64,000 bases of DNA from NCBI RefSeq assembly GCF_036226405.1, contig NZ_CP108464.1:8556001-8620000 (forward strand), given 5' to 3'. A program made the position numbers and the translations under genes. Below, one piece after another: positions 27,490 to 36,324 of the stretch; the stretch's first letter is position 1, and each line of letters starts with the position of its first letter. A model generated the notes under the pieces. The model ran no database searches and had not been told where the DNA came from. It saw nothing but the letters and a program-made list of their open reading frames with translations. This DNA is from Streptomyces sp. NBC_01260. Its GTDB lineage: Bacteria; Actinomycetota; Actinomycetes; Streptomycetales; Streptomycetaceae.

Positions 27490-29300
27490 GCACAACCGAG
27501 GCACAGGGCAGCCGGTCGTTCACGGCGGACCCCGTCGTGGAGACACCCGCCGAACTCCCACAGGTCTGGGCCGCCCAGCTGGTGAGCTGCGTGGTGGACG
27601 AGAACGTGGGCCTGCCCGACGCGGCGGTGCTCACCTTTCGCGACCCCGATCACGAGTTCCTGCAGGCGACCGGCATCACCATCGGCACCCCGCTGCGGGT
27701 CTCGGTGGTGACCGCTTCCGGGCAGGCGCGCGAGCGGCTGTTCAACGGTGAGGTGACGGCCCTGGAGCTCGACCGGGACGGCACGGGCTCGTTCACGGTG
27801 GTGCGCGCCTACTCCAAGGCGCACCGGCTTCAGCGGGGCCGGAAGGTGGTGGCGTACCGGAACATGACGGCGGCGGCGATCGTCCGCAAGGTGGCCGCCG
27901 GGGCCGGTCTGGCCTGCGGAACCGTGCAGGCCGCGCCGGTCACCTACCAGCAGCTCTCGCAGGCGAACGTGTCCGACTGGGACTTCCTGCAGTACTTGGC
28001 GGGTGAGAGCGGCGCGCAGGTGCGCGTCGACGACAAGGGGCTGCTCCAGTTCACCCGGCCGCAGAAGGCGTCCGGCGCGCCCGCGCCGTCGACCTCGGCC
28101 ACGCGGAGCCCGATGGTGCTGGAGTACGGCCGCAACCTCCTCGCGCTGCGGGCCTCGCTGTCGGCCGCGGACAGTGCGGCGTCGGTGGAGGTGCGCGGCT
28201 GGGACGTCACCACGAAGAGGCCGCTGGTGGCCCGGAATCCGTCGGTTGTCAGTGAGACGGCGACGCCGGGTCTCAGCCCGGCGGCGAGCGCCCGGTTCGG
28301 CAAGGCCAAGCTGACCGTCACGGACACCCCGTACCGCACCCAGGCCGAGACCACGGCGGTCGCGGACGCGACGGCCGCGCAGGTCAGCGCGGGCTTCGGA
28401 GAACTGGAGGCGGTGGCCGAGGGCAACCCCCGGCTGCGGGCGGGCAAGCCCGTGGCCCTCGGCAACGTCGGGCAGGCGTTCTCGGGCCGGTACACGGCCA
28501 CGGCCGTGCAGCACGTTCTGGAGCCGCACAACGGGTACCGGACCACGGTGTGGGTCGGCGCCGGCCCCGACCGCTCCCTGACGGGCCTGGTGACCGGTGG
28601 GCCGGCCCGTGGCCCCCGTATGCCGGGTCTCGCGATCGGCGTGGTGACGGACGTACGCGAGCCGGACGGGGCCGAGCGCGGTGCGGTTCGGCTGAAGTTC
28701 CCCTGGCTGGACGAGAGTTACGTCACCGACTGGGTGCGCACCGTGCAGTGGGGCGGCGTCGGCGGGGGAGGGGTGGTGAGTGCGGAGGTCAACGACGAGG
28801 TCCTGGTCGGGTTCGAACAGGGCCTGCTGGACAGCCCGTACGTCATCGGGGGGCTCTACAACGGCGTGGACCAGCCGTCACCCCATGACGTTCCGCTGAT
28901 CGACAGGACCAGCGGAAAGGTCAACCGCCGCTCGGTGGTGTCGCGTTCGGGGCACCGGGTGGAGCTTCTGGACGCGAGGGCGCCGGGCCCGTCCGGACTG
29001 CGGCTGCTGACCGGGGACGAGCGCCTCGAAGTACGCCTCGACGACCGGCGGAACCGGATCGAACTGACGGTGTACGCGGGGCGTGGCCGTCCCCTCACCT
29101 CCGTCGTGCTCGACAAGGAAGGCATCACGCTGGACGCGAAGCTGGGCAACGTGAGCGTCCGGGGAAGGCAGGTGGACATCGACGGCGCGGACGGGGTGCG
29201 GATCGGCGGCCGTTCGGTGAAGGTCACCGGCGGTTCGGATGTCACCGTCGACGGCGGTCTGCTGGGCGTCCTCAAGGCCCGGCTCATCCGGATCAACTGA
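27486..29300 (+). CDS. VgrG/gp5-gp27-like spike protein (Afp8-like)
   Basis: A 604-residue protein; GTG 27486 overlaps the LysM gene. It shows the gp27-like hub in the N-terminal half (LVSCVVDENVGLPDAAVLTF; FNGEVTALELDRDGTGSFT; ANVSDWDFLQYLAGESGAQV), the gp5 OB-fold near 385-470 (IGVVTDVREPDGAERGAVRL; VLVGFEQGLLDSPYVIGGLY) and a beta-helical needle at the C-terminus (LGNVSVRGRQVDIDGADGVR). A trimer should form the puncturing spike, tipped by the PAAR protein encoded next. No C-terminal effector extension is present. Confidence 0.94.
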   Translation: MSTTEAQGSRSFTADPVVETPAELPQVWAAQLVSCVVDENVGLPDAAVLTFRDPDHEFLQATGITIGTPLRVSVVTASGQARERLFNGEVTALELDRDGTGSFTVVRAYSKAHRLQRGRKVVAYRNMTAAAIVRKVAAGAGLACGTVQAAPVTYQQLSQANVSDWDFLQYLAGESGAQVRVDDKGLLQFTRPQKASGAPAPSTSATRSPMVLEYGRNLLALRASLSAADSAASVEVRGWDVTTKRPLVARNPSVVSETATPGLSPAASARFGKAKLTVTDTPYRTQAETTAVADATAAQVSAGFGELEAVAEGNPRLRAGKPVALGNVGQAFSGRYTATAVQHVLEPHNGYRTTVWVGAGPDRSLTGLVTGGPARGPRMPGLAIGVVTDVREPDGAERGAVRLKFPWLDESYVTDWVRTVQWGGVGGGGVVSAEVNDEVLVGFEQGLLDSPYVIGGLYNGVDQPSPHDVPLIDRTSGKVNRRSVVSRSGHRVELLDARAPGPSGLRLLTGDERLEVRLDDRRNRIELTVYAGRGRPLTSVVLDKEGITLDAKLGNVSVRGRQVDIDGADGVRIGGRSVKVTGGSDVTVDGGLLGVLKARLIRIN

Positions 29301-29414
29301 GGTCGGCCCGTGTCCACCGCCCGGCCACGGTTCACCTGGCCCGCGCCCAACCCTTCCCACCGACCGAATCCGCGACCGGCCCCCGGGCCCAGGACCTTCC
29401 GCAAGGAGTGCCGT

Positions 29415-29732
29415 ATGCCAGCCGCAGCCCGTACCGGCGACCCCACCAGCCACGGCGGCGTGATCGCCACCGCGCCGCCCGGCGCCGCCGCCGCGGTGAT
29501 GCGGGTGCTGATCGGCGGCCGTCCCGCCGCTGTCGTGGGCAGCCTCCACACCTGCCCGGTCCCGCCGCACGCGCTGCTGGGGCCGGCCAACGTGATCCTG
29601 CCCGACCCGGCCGCGCTCGCCGCGGGCATGGTGCTGATCGGCGGGCTGCCGGCCGCACGGGCGGGGGACCGCACGGCGTGCGGCGGGAACATCCTGACCG
29701 GAGCCCAGAACGTCCGGATCGGGGGCATGTGA
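29415..29732 (+). CDS. PAAR-repeat spike tip protein
   Basis: A 105-residue PAAR protein; ATG 29415 has AAGGAG upstream. PAAR features are clear: MPAAARTGDPTSHGGVIA at the N-terminus, then VLIGGRPAAVVGSLHTCPV and LIGGLPAARAGDRTACGG. His and Cys residues suit the zinc site at the tip. It sits on the VgrG-like trimer and sharpens the spike. The stop and the next ATG share one base (TGATG). Confidence 0.93.
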   Translation: MPAAARTGDPTSHGGVIATAPPGAAAAVMRVLIGGRPAAVVGSLHTCPVPPHALLGPANVILPDPAALAAGMVLIGGLPAARAGDRTACGGNILTGAQNVRIGGM

Positions 29733-30154
29733 TGAACGAGCGGTTCATCGGCCGCGGCTGGGCGTTCCCCCTGCGGGTCGCGCCGACCGGCGGGATCGCC
29801 ATGGTCGAACGGGAGCGGGAGATCGAGGAGGCGATCCGCCTGGTGCTCGGCACCGCGCCGGGCGAGCGCCCCATGCGCCCCGAGTTCGGCTGCGGCATCC
29901 ACGACTACGTCTTCGCCCCCGGCAACGGCGCCACCGCCGGACGCCTCGCGCAGCAGACGCGCGAGGCCCTTGAACGGTGGGAGCCGCGCATCGCGGTGGA
30001 CGACGTGGTGGTCGCCTTCGACGCCGTCGAGGACGGCACCCTCTACATCGACGTGCACTACACCGTGCGTTCCACCAACGACCGGCGCAACCTGGTCTTT
30101 CCCTTCTACACGATCCCCTCCGACGAGGAGACCGAGGAATTGGTCGCGGACTGA
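29732..30154 (+). CDS. gp25-like baseplate wedge protein (Afp9-like)
   Basis: A 140-residue protein of the gp25/GPW family: FIGRGWAFPLRVAPTGGIAM, then EIEEAIRLVLGTAPGERPM, RPEFGCGIHDYVFAPGN and DVHYTVRSTNDRRNLVFPFY. The EPR-type turn of gp25 is represented by PGERPMRPEFG. It starts sheath assembly by holding the first sheath ring on the baseplate. Overlaps both neighbours by one base (TGATG). Confidence 0.95.
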   Translation: MNERFIGRGWAFPLRVAPTGGIAMVEREREIEEAIRLVLGTAPGERPMRPEFGCGIHDYVFAPGNGATAGRLAQQTREALERWEPRIAVDDVVVAFDAVEDGTLYIDVHYTVRSTNDRRNLVFPFYTIPSDEETEELVAD

Positions 30155-32112
30155 TGGCTCTGGACTTCCCCAACCTGGACGACCGGCGGTTCCAGCAACT
30201 CGTCGACGAGGCGAAGCGGTACGTGCAGCAGCGCGCCCCGGAGTGGACCGACCACAACGTCTCCGACCCGGGCGTCACCCTGATCGAGACGTTCGCCTAC
30301 CTCGTGGACCAGCTGCTGTACCGGCTCAACCGCGTCCCGGACAAGAACTACACCGCGTTCCTCGACCTGTTGGGCATCTGCCTGTTCCCACCGGCCGCGG
30401 CCGGCGCCGAGGTCGACTTCTGGCTGTCGGCGCCGCAGCCCGAAACGGTGGCGCTCCCGGCGGGCACCGAGGTGACCACCGTGCGCGGCGAGACCGAGGA
30501 AGCCGTGGTGTTCATGACCACGGACGAACTCCGCATCGTCCCGAGCGAGTTGATCCGTCTGGTGGCCGCGCCCCGGACCGGTGAGCAGAGCGACCGGACC
30601 AGGACCCTCGCCGAGGGGCTCGACGTGCCCTGCTTCCAGGCGACACCGGAGCCGGGCGACGCGCTGCTGTTCGGTCTGCCGACGCCGGTGCCGCGCTGCG
30701 TGGTCGCGGTGCGCGTGGACAGCCGGGTGGAGGGCATCGGTGTCGACCCGCGCCAGCCCCCTCTGGTGTGGGAGGCGTGGGACGGCGGCGGCTGGCGGGA
30801 GTGCGAGACAGGCACGGACACCACCGGCGGACTGAACCGTCCCGGCGAGGTCATCGTGTACGTACCGGCCGGGCACACCGCGTCGGTGATCGGCGGGACC
30901 CGGGCCGGCTGGCTGCGCTGCCGAGTCACCGAGCCGGAACCGGGCCAGCCCTTCTACTCGGAGTCCCCGACGGTGCGCGAGGCCGCGGTGTTCACCGTGG
31001 GCGGCACCATGTACGTCGAGCACGCCGAGACGGTGACCGACGTACCGCTCGGCACCTCGGAAGGGGTCGCGGGACAGACGTTCCGGCTCGGCCGCCCGCC
31101 GGTCCTCCTCGACGGCGAACCCCCGGTGGTGGAGGTGTCCTCCGCCGAGGGGTGGCGCCGCTGGGAGGTGGTCGAGCACTTCGGCCGCTCCGGGCCCGCC
31201 GACCAGCACGTCCGCGTGGACGCCACCACCGGCGAGTTCACCTTCCCCCCGGTGCTGCGCGAGCCCGACGGCACGCTGCGCCAGTGCGGCGCCGTACCGC
31301 CCAAGGGCGCCCAGGTACGGGTGGCCCGCTACCGCACCGGCGGCGGCCCGGCGGGCAACGTCGCACGCGGCGTGATCTCCGTGCTGCGCAGTTCCGTTCC
31401 GTACGTGGCGCGGGTCACCAACCGGGAGGCGGCGCGCGGCGGAGTCGCCGGTGAGACCGTCGCCAACGCCAAGCTCCGGGCGCCGGACGCGCTGCGGATG
31501 CAGGAGCGCGCGGTGACCGCCGAGGACTACGAGATCATCAGCCGCCGCGCCGCGCCCTCGGTGCGCCGGGTCCGCTGTCTGCCCGCCGCGGACGGCGCGG
31601 GCACGGTGCGGGTCCTGGTGGTGCCGGACGCGGTGGCCGACGAGGGCGACCGGCTCCGTTTCGAGCAGCTGATCCCCTCGGACCAGGTGCTCCGAGCGAT
31701 CACCGCGAGCCTCGACGAGCGACGGCTGATCGGCACCCGCCTCGTGGTGGAGCCGCCGGTCTACCAGGGCGTGACCGTCGTGGCCCGGCTCGCGGCGGCG
31801 CCGGGCGACACCGACCGGGTGCGCGACGCCGCGCTCGCCGCGCTGTTCCGGCTCCTCAACCCACTGCACGGCGGTCCGGACGGCACCGGGTGGCCGTTCG
31901 GACGGCCGGTGCAGTACGGAGAGGTGTTCGGCGTTCTGCAACGAGCCACCGGCAACGCACTCGTGGAGGAGATCCGGCTGTTCGCCGCCGACCCGACGAC
32001 TGGGCGCCGCGGCGCACCGTCGGACCGCATCGACGTGGCCGCGGGCGCGCTGGTCTTCTCCTACCAGCACCAGGTGGTCGTGACAGCCATCGAACCGGAG
32101 GTACGGGGATGA
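30154..32112 (+). CDS. Baseplate J-like protein (gp6-like, Afp11-like)
   Basis: A 652-residue baseplate wedge protein. Conserved parts are the opening MALDFPNLDDRRFQQLVDEA, DHNVSDPGVTLIETFAYLVD, and the C-terminal J core MQERAVTAEDYEIISRR, then RLIGTRLVVEPPVYQGVTVV. Gp6-type proteins form the baseplate ring that changes shape to trigger contraction. It overlaps the gp25-like gene by one base and the gp7-like gene by four. Confidence 0.95.
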   Translation: MALDFPNLDDRRFQQLVDEAKRYVQQRAPEWTDHNVSDPGVTLIETFAYLVDQLLYRLNRVPDKNYTAFLDLLGICLFPPAAAGAEVDFWLSAPQPETVALPAGTEVTTVRGETEEAVVFMTTDELRIVPSELIRLVAAPRTGEQSDRTRTLAEGLDVPCFQATPEPGDALLFGLPTPVPRCVVAVRVDSRVEGIGVDPRQPPLVWEAWDGGGWRECETGTDTTGGLNRPGEVIVYVPAGHTASVIGGTRAGWLRCRVTEPEPGQPFYSESPTVREAAVFTVGGTMYVEHAETVTDVPLGTSEGVAGQTFRLGRPPVLLDGEPPVVEVSSAEGWRRWEVVEHFGRSGPADQHVRVDATTGEFTFPPVLREPDGTLRQCGAVPPKGAQVRVARYRTGGGPAGNVARGVISVLRSSVPYVARVTNREAARGGVAGETVANAKLRAPDALRMQERAVTAEDYEIISRRAAPSVRRVRCLPAADGAGTVRVLVVPDAVADEGDRLRFEQLIPSDQVLRAITASLDERRLIGTRLVVEPPVYQGVTVVARLAAAPGDTDRVRDAALAALFRLLNPLHGGPDGTGWPFGRPVQYGEVFGVLQRATGNALVEEIRLFAADPTTGRRGAPSDRIDVAAGALVFSYQHQVVVTAIEPEVRG

Positions 32113-32672
32113 GCCGCGCCGCCGTACCCGGCCTGCCCAGCAGGTACCCGATCGGCGAACAACTGCCCGCCCTGTACGCCGACGACGACTTCGCGCAGCG
32201 GTTCACCGCAGGCCTCGACACCGTGCTCGCCCCGGTGTTCGCGACCCTCGACAACCTGCCCGCCTACTTCGACCCCCGGGTGACTCCGGCCGACTTCCTT
32301 GCCTGGCTGGCCTCGTGGGTCGGCGCCGGCGACGACCCACGGTGGCCCGTGGAACTGCGCCGTGAGGCGGTGGTTCACGCGGTGGAGCTGCACCGCTGGC
32401 GCGGCACCAGGCGTGGCCTGGTCGAGGGGTTACGGCTCGGGCTCGGCGTGCACGCCGAGGTGACCGGGGACGGCGGTGCGGTGTGGTCGCGCACCTCCGG
32501 CGCCGACCTGCCTCCGGAGCCCCCCGCCGAGGTCCTGGTCCGGGTGTGGCCGGGGCGCGAGACGGCGGTGGACGCGGACCGGGTCAACGAGATCGTCCGG
32601 GTCATGTGCCCGGTGCACACCGTCTGCCGGGTGGAAGTCCTGCCCGGTCCGCCCGCCGATGAAGGGAGGTGA
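32109..32672 (+). CDS. Tail-protein-I-like baseplate protein (gp7-like, Afp12-like), with a TTA codon
   Basis: A 187-residue baseplate protein, shorter than Afp12. The core GEQLPALYADDDFAQRFTAG, PAYFDPRVTPADFLAWLASW and HRWRGTRRGLVEGLRLGLGV matches the phage tail protein I / gp7 wedge family. Codon 108 is TTA (32430-32432), so full-length baseplate protein should need bldA tRNA. It completes the wedge with the J-like protein. The next gene starts 5 bases after the stop. Confidence 0.88.
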   Translation: MSRAAVPGLPSRYPIGEQLPALYADDDFAQRFTAGLDTVLAPVFATLDNLPAYFDPRVTPADFLAWLASWVGAGDDPRWPVELRREAVVHAVELHRWRGTRRGLVEGLRLGLGVHAEVTGDGGAVWSRTSGADLPPEPPAEVLVRVWPGRETAVDADRVNEIVRVMCPVHTVCRVEVLPGPPADEGR

Positions 32673-32676
32673 CGCC

Positions 32677-34068
32677 ATGCGCGCGTGTCCCACGTGCGGG
32701 GCGTCCAACGGTTCAGCGGACGACTTCTGCGGCAACTGCGGTGCGTACTTGGGCTGGTCGGACACCACACCGGCCCCGGGCACACCCTCGCACGCCCCGG
32801 CCTCACCCGAACCCACCCCGGGGGACGCCACCGCGGCGCCCCCCTCAGCACCCGAGGCGGACGAGCACGCTTCCGCGGATCCTCCCCGGACCTCGTCGTT
32901 GTACAGCCGGCTGACCGGCCGCAGCGGTGGCGGTGGCGGTGGCGGGGCCAGGGGAGTGAGCGATCCGGATACGGGGGGCGCGCCCCCCGGCGACGCCGAA
33001 CGCATGCGCACCGACGAGACACCCGCACCCACGTCACCCGAGCCCACGACGTCCACGCCCATGCCGCCCACCGCGCCGTCCGCCGCCACTTCACCGGCCG
33101 CCACGCCACCCCCGCCCACGGCGACTCCTGCCCCGCCCGGGTCCGAACGCGCCGAATCCGGGCCGGGGGAGCGGCCACCGCAAGCCCCGGCCGTATCGCC
33201 GGTCCCCAGCGCCCCAGACGTGCCGACCACCCGGAGCACGCCGGGCCCCAGGACGCCGGCCGCACCCGCCCCGGAGACGTCGGCACAGGACCCCGTGCTG
33301 CCCGTACTCCCCGCGAAGCCGGTCGCTCCGCGCCCCGTCGTGCGGTCCGCGGCGGTGCAGGAGGAGGCGGCGGGGGTGCCCTGCCCGGCCTGCGGCACGC
33401 CCAACCTGCCGGACCGCCGGTTCTGCCGACGCTGCGCGGCTCCGCTGAACCCCACCGCCAAGCCCGCCCCGCTTCCGTGGTGGCGGACCGTGTGGCCGTT
33501 CCGCCGCCGGGCGCGGTCGAGTTCCGGCCGGGTGGTGCGCGGCCTGGTGATCCTGGCCGTGCTGGTGGCTCTGTGCGCGGGCGGGCTCCTGCTGCTGCCG
33601 GCCGGCCGCGCCCTGTTCGAGGACACCCGGGACAAGATGAGCAAGCCCAAGGCGGTGACCCCGGTCGCCATCGCCGCGAGCGCGGAGATTCCCCGGCACC
33701 CGGCGAAGAACACGACGGACGGGCTGAGCAACCGCTACTGGGGCGCACCCGGGCCGAAGGCTTCGGTGACCTACACCTTCAGCAAGCCGTTCCGGCTGGT
33801 CGACCTGCTCATCACCAATGGGGCGTCCAAGTCTCCGGAGGGCTACGCCCGCGAGGCACGCGCTCTCCAGATGGACCTGGAGGTGACGACGCAGGACGGT
33901 GAGAAGCACACGAAGCAGGTCACCCTCAGCGACAAACCGGGCTCACAGACGATCCCCACCGGGATCAGCGACGTGAAGACGGTACGTCTGGTCCTGCACT
34001 CGCCCACCGGCCTGACCAAGGGCCGTCACCTGGCCCTGGCGGAGGTGGAGTTCTTCCAGCGGAGCTGA
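32677..34068 (+). CDS. cisA: CisA-like membrane protein: zinc ribbons, disordered region, one membrane helix, discoidin-like domain
   Basis: A 463-residue protein; GGGAGG lies about 7 bases before ATG 32677. Order: zinc ribbon 1 at residues 4-22 (CPTCGASNGSADDFCGNC), a Pro/Thr/Ala-rich disordered stretch with a glycine run (GRSGGGGGGGARG), zinc ribbon 2 near 235 (CPACGTPNLPDRRFCRRC), basic segment, membrane helix near 288-310 (LVILAVLVALCAGGLLLLP), and an external discoidin/F5-8C-like beta domain near 335-463 (NTTDGLSNRYWGAPGPKASV; RLVLHSPTGLTKGRHLALAE). The layout and place at the end of the baseplate genes match the CisA protein reported to link Streptomyces CIS to the membrane and to stress-induced cell death. 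The identity rests on layout, not on alignment. Confidence 0.78.
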   Translation: MRACPTCGASNGSADDFCGNCGAYLGWSDTTPAPGTPSHAPASPEPTPGDATAAPPSAPEADEHASADPPRTSSLYSRLTGRSGGGGGGGARGVSDPDTGGAPPGDAERMRTDETPAPTSPEPTTSTPMPPTAPSAATSPAATPPPPTATPAPPGSERAESGPGERPPQAPAVSPVPSAPDVPTTRSTPGPRTPAAPAPETSAQDPVLPVLPAKPVAPRPVVRSAAVQEEAAGVPCPACGTPNLPDRRFCRRCAAPLNPTAKPAPLPWWRTVWPFRRRARSSSGRVVRGLVILAVLVALCAGGLLLLPAGRALFEDTRDKMSKPKAVTPVAIAASAEIPRHPAKNTTDGLSNRYWGAPGPKASVTYTFSKPFRLVDLLITNGASKSPEGYAREARALQMDLEVTTQDGEKHTKQVTLSDKPGSQTIPTGISDVKTVRLVLHSPTGLTKGRHLALAEVEFFQRS

Positions 34069-34096
34069 CTCGCGGCCAATCGGCGATCCGGCCCGG

Positions 34097-34870
34097 TCAC
34101 AGGTGCTGACCGCCGTCGATGACGATGCTGCTGCCGGTGCTGAGCCGCAGGGAGGTGACAGCACCGATCAGTGAACAGGCGACGTCGTCCGGGTCGGCGA
34201 CCACCGGGAGAGGCGCGGACTCCGCCTGTGCCCGGACGGTGGCTGGATCCCGGCCGGGTACGAAGTTCGTGTCGACGGCTGCCGGGGAGAGGCTGAAGAC
34301 GCGTATGTGCGGGCCGAGCACGCGCGCGAGGGAGGCGGTCATGACGTCCAGGCCGGCCTTGGCGGCGCAGTAGGCGATGCTGCTGCCCAGCCCGGTGAAG
34401 GCCGATATCGAGGAGATGTTGGCGACGGCGGCGTCGCCGGAAGCGCGTAGCAGCGGCGTGAAGGCGCGGATCACCGAGAAGGTGCCGCGCACGTTCAGCG
34501 TCAGGACGCGGTCGAAGGCCTCGTCCGTGAGCGCTTCGAGGTCGGCGTGTGACACCTTCTCGGTTACGCCGGCGGAGTTGACGAGCACGTCCACCGAGCC
34601 ATGGCGGCGGGCGGTCTCCTCGGCGGCTCTGTGGATGGCCGAGGAGTCGTCGAGGGGAATGTGCGCCGAGCTGTGTCCGGTGCCGGGCAGGGTGGCGATG
34701 AGTTCCTGTGCGCGGCTGCCGCCCGTGTTGTAGCCGACGACCACGGTGGCCCCGGCCTCGGCGAGGCGTCGCGCGCAGGCGGCCCCGATGCCGCTGCTTC
34801 CACCGGTGACCACGGCCACCTTGCCGTCGAGATCGAAGAATCCCAGTCCGCCCGAACGTATTTCAGCCAT
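34097..34870 (-). CDS. Short-chain dehydrogenase/reductase
   Basis: A classical SDR of about 257 residues, convergent with the CIS operon. Cofactor site GGSSGIGAAC, the NSAG strand motif (VLVNSAGVTEKV), catalytic Ser in NISSISAF and the YCAAK form of YxxxK are present, and it ends in SIVIDGGQHL. Two starts are possible (34894 or 34870); I prefer 34870. The acidic turn after strand 2 is lacking (VVVGYNTGG), suggesting NADP(H). It is probably a ketoreductase. It diverges from the AsnRS-like gene across a 415-base AT-richer gap, and a shared pathway is possible but unproven. Confidence 0.88.
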   Translation of the reverse strand: MAEIRSGGLGFFDLDGKVAVVTGGSSGIGAACARRLAEAGATVVVGYNTGGSRAQELIATLPGTGHSSAHIPLDDSSAIHRAAEETARRHGSVDVLVNSAGVTEKVSHADLEALTDEAFDRVLTLNVRGTFSVIRAFTPLLRASGDAAVANISSISAFTGLGSSIAYCAAKAGLDVMTASLARVLGPHIRVFSLSPAAVDTNFVPGRDPATVRAQAESAPLPVVADPDDVACSLIGAVTSLRLSTGSSIVIDGGQHL

Positions 34871-35285
34871 GAGTACGCCCTTGTCTTGGCTCATTCACGT
34901 GAGTTCTCAGCGCAATGGGTCATCGTATCAATTCGATGCTTATCCATGGGGTGCGTTGGCTGTCCGCAGGCGCGAAGTGAAACGGAATATCTTCATCCGG
35001 CCGAACGAATACACCACGAAGATGACAAGGGTTTCATTCCGGCCATTTGTTCACCCATTCTCATTCACGTATGAGCAATGTTTATTGATGTTGAAAATGG
35101 GCTAGGATCACGGGAAATTTCATACTGCAATCGTGCGTCCGGTCCCGCTGCCGAATACGCGACTGTGAAGGGGGCTCCGTTCGAGGAGATCGCAGGCGAG
35201 TCGGATCGATCCGACGAGATCTCCGGCGTCTGCGGCTCCGAAGTCAGCCCTCGGCACAGCGATTGCCTCATCCCCTGGGAGTGTA
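34871..35285. promoter_or_regulatory. AT-rich divergent promoter region and leader of the AsnRS-like gene
   Basis: The 34880-35130 part is clearly richer in A and T than the rest of the window. A plausible plus-strand -10 is TAGGAT (35102-35107). The leader contains a perfect 16-base palindrome, GTCGGATCGATCCGAC (35200-35215), between arms GGAGATC and GAGATCTCC that could enlarge the hairpin. An open frame from GTG 35165 to 35350 runs across the leader into the AsnRS-like start and encodes a small acidic, cysteine-containing peptide (see findings). Confidence 0.5.
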
Positions 35286-36266
35286 GTGAGCCTGTCTTCC
35301 GCGCAGTCGTACCAATGGACCGGTCGAGTACTGCAGTCGTTGCGCCGTAGCCTTCTCGAACATGACTTCCTCGAAATACTTCCGGCCCTGCTCTCGTCCG
35401 AGGCGGAGCCGGGCGCGCGGCACTCGGTGGCGGTCCTCGGCGACAGGGCGAGACCGAAGGTGACCGCGGAGGGCGACGGCCGGGTCTCGGTGGACGGGAA
35501 ATGGGCGTACCAGTTACCCGTGAGTCACTCGGTGGAAAAGCAGATGGCTCTTGAGCACACCGACCGGGTCTACTGCCTGACGCCGTGTCTGAGACTCCTC
35601 ATGGACGGAGAGGAGGCGTCGGGCAAGCACCTCTACACGTTCTTCCAGGTGGTCGTCGAGTGGCGGGCCGCGGACGCGGACGAGGCCCTCACCGTCACCG
35701 AGAGCATCCTCGGGAGCCTGGCCCGCCATCTGGAGCCGATTCTCCCCGATGGCGCGGGCACGGCAGTCACCCGGCTCCAGGGACTGCGAAGCGGTCCCTA
35801 CCCCCGAGTCTCCTTCGCGGACGCGCTCAAGCTCGGCGGCCGCAAACCGGACGAGCCGCAGAACAGCGATCTGACCCGCGACGAGGAGCGGACCCTCACC
35901 GACAGCTTCGACTCACCCTTCTGGATCCACCGGTACCCACTCGGTGTGCGTGACTCGCTCTATCAGCGAGGTGAGGACGGTCTTCAGGAGACCTACGACC
36001 TCATGCTGCCCGCGGGGTACGGCGAACTCGCCACCGGCGGACTGCGGCCGCGGGACAGGAGGGAGATCACCGAACAGTCCCGGCTGCTGGGTGGCGAGCC
36101 CAATCCGGTGTACGCCGACTGGAAGGAGCGTTCAGGGATCCAGACGGCCGGTTTCGGTCTCGGCTTCGAACGGCTCGTGCGGTACTGCGCCGGTGCCGAC
36201 AGCGTCCTGGATCTCCTCGCGGCTCACGATTCCGGACCCAATCGACGCATCGGGGCGCACGAGTAG
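35286..36266 (+). CDS. Stand-alone class II aminoacyl-tRNA synthetase-like catalytic protein (AsnRS/AsnA-like), with a TTA codon
   Basis: A 326-residue protein holding only the catalytic core of a class IIb synthetase. The start GTG follows GGGAG. Seen are a motif 1-like opening (LRRSLLEHDFLEILPALLSS), a motif 2 region where HLYTFFQVVVEWRA replaces the usual FRxE, and a strong motif 3, GFGLGFERLVRY, as in AsnRS/AspRS. The N-terminal OB anticodon-binding domain is missing, so it should not charge tRNA normally. The closest known functional relatives are archaeal AsnRS-like asparagine synthetases, which amidate aspartate using ATP; acyl-adenylate chemistry in a specialised pathway is the other option. 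Codon 77 is TTA (35514-35516). Flanked by an SDR and a flavin monooxygenase. Confidence 0.8.
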   Translation: MSLSSAQSYQWTGRVLQSLRRSLLEHDFLEILPALLSSEAEPGARHSVAVLGDRARPKVTAEGDGRVSVDGKWAYQLPVSHSVEKQMALEHTDRVYCLTPCLRLLMDGEEASGKHLYTFFQVVVEWRAADADEALTVTESILGSLARHLEPILPDGAGTAVTRLQGLRSGPYPRVSFADALKLGGRKPDEPQNSDLTRDEERTLTDSFDSPFWIHRYPLGVRDSLYQRGEDGLQETYDLMLPAGYGELATGGLRPRDRREITEQSRLLGGEPNPVYADWKERSGIQTAGFGLGFERLVRYCAGADSVLDLLAAHDSGPNRRIGAHE

Positions 36267-36324
36267 GCCACCGAGTACCGACCGCCACCGCGCCGGTGAA
36301 CAGCCGGGCCGGGCGGGTCGGTCG

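Noticed and set aside
27486..29300. VgrG with effector extension
   Set aside because: The protein ends in a plain beta-helical needle; no toxin domain is visible.
35065..35271. Minus-strand 68-codon frame in the AsnRS-like leader
   Set aside because: No ribosome-binding site and no family; the plus-strand frame and palindrome explain the region better.
35130..35285. T-box riboswitch ahead of the AsnRS-like gene
   Set aside because: The leader has a palindrome but I cannot find the conserved T-box bulge sequence or a specifier loop; actinobacterial T-boxes are known mainly for ileS.
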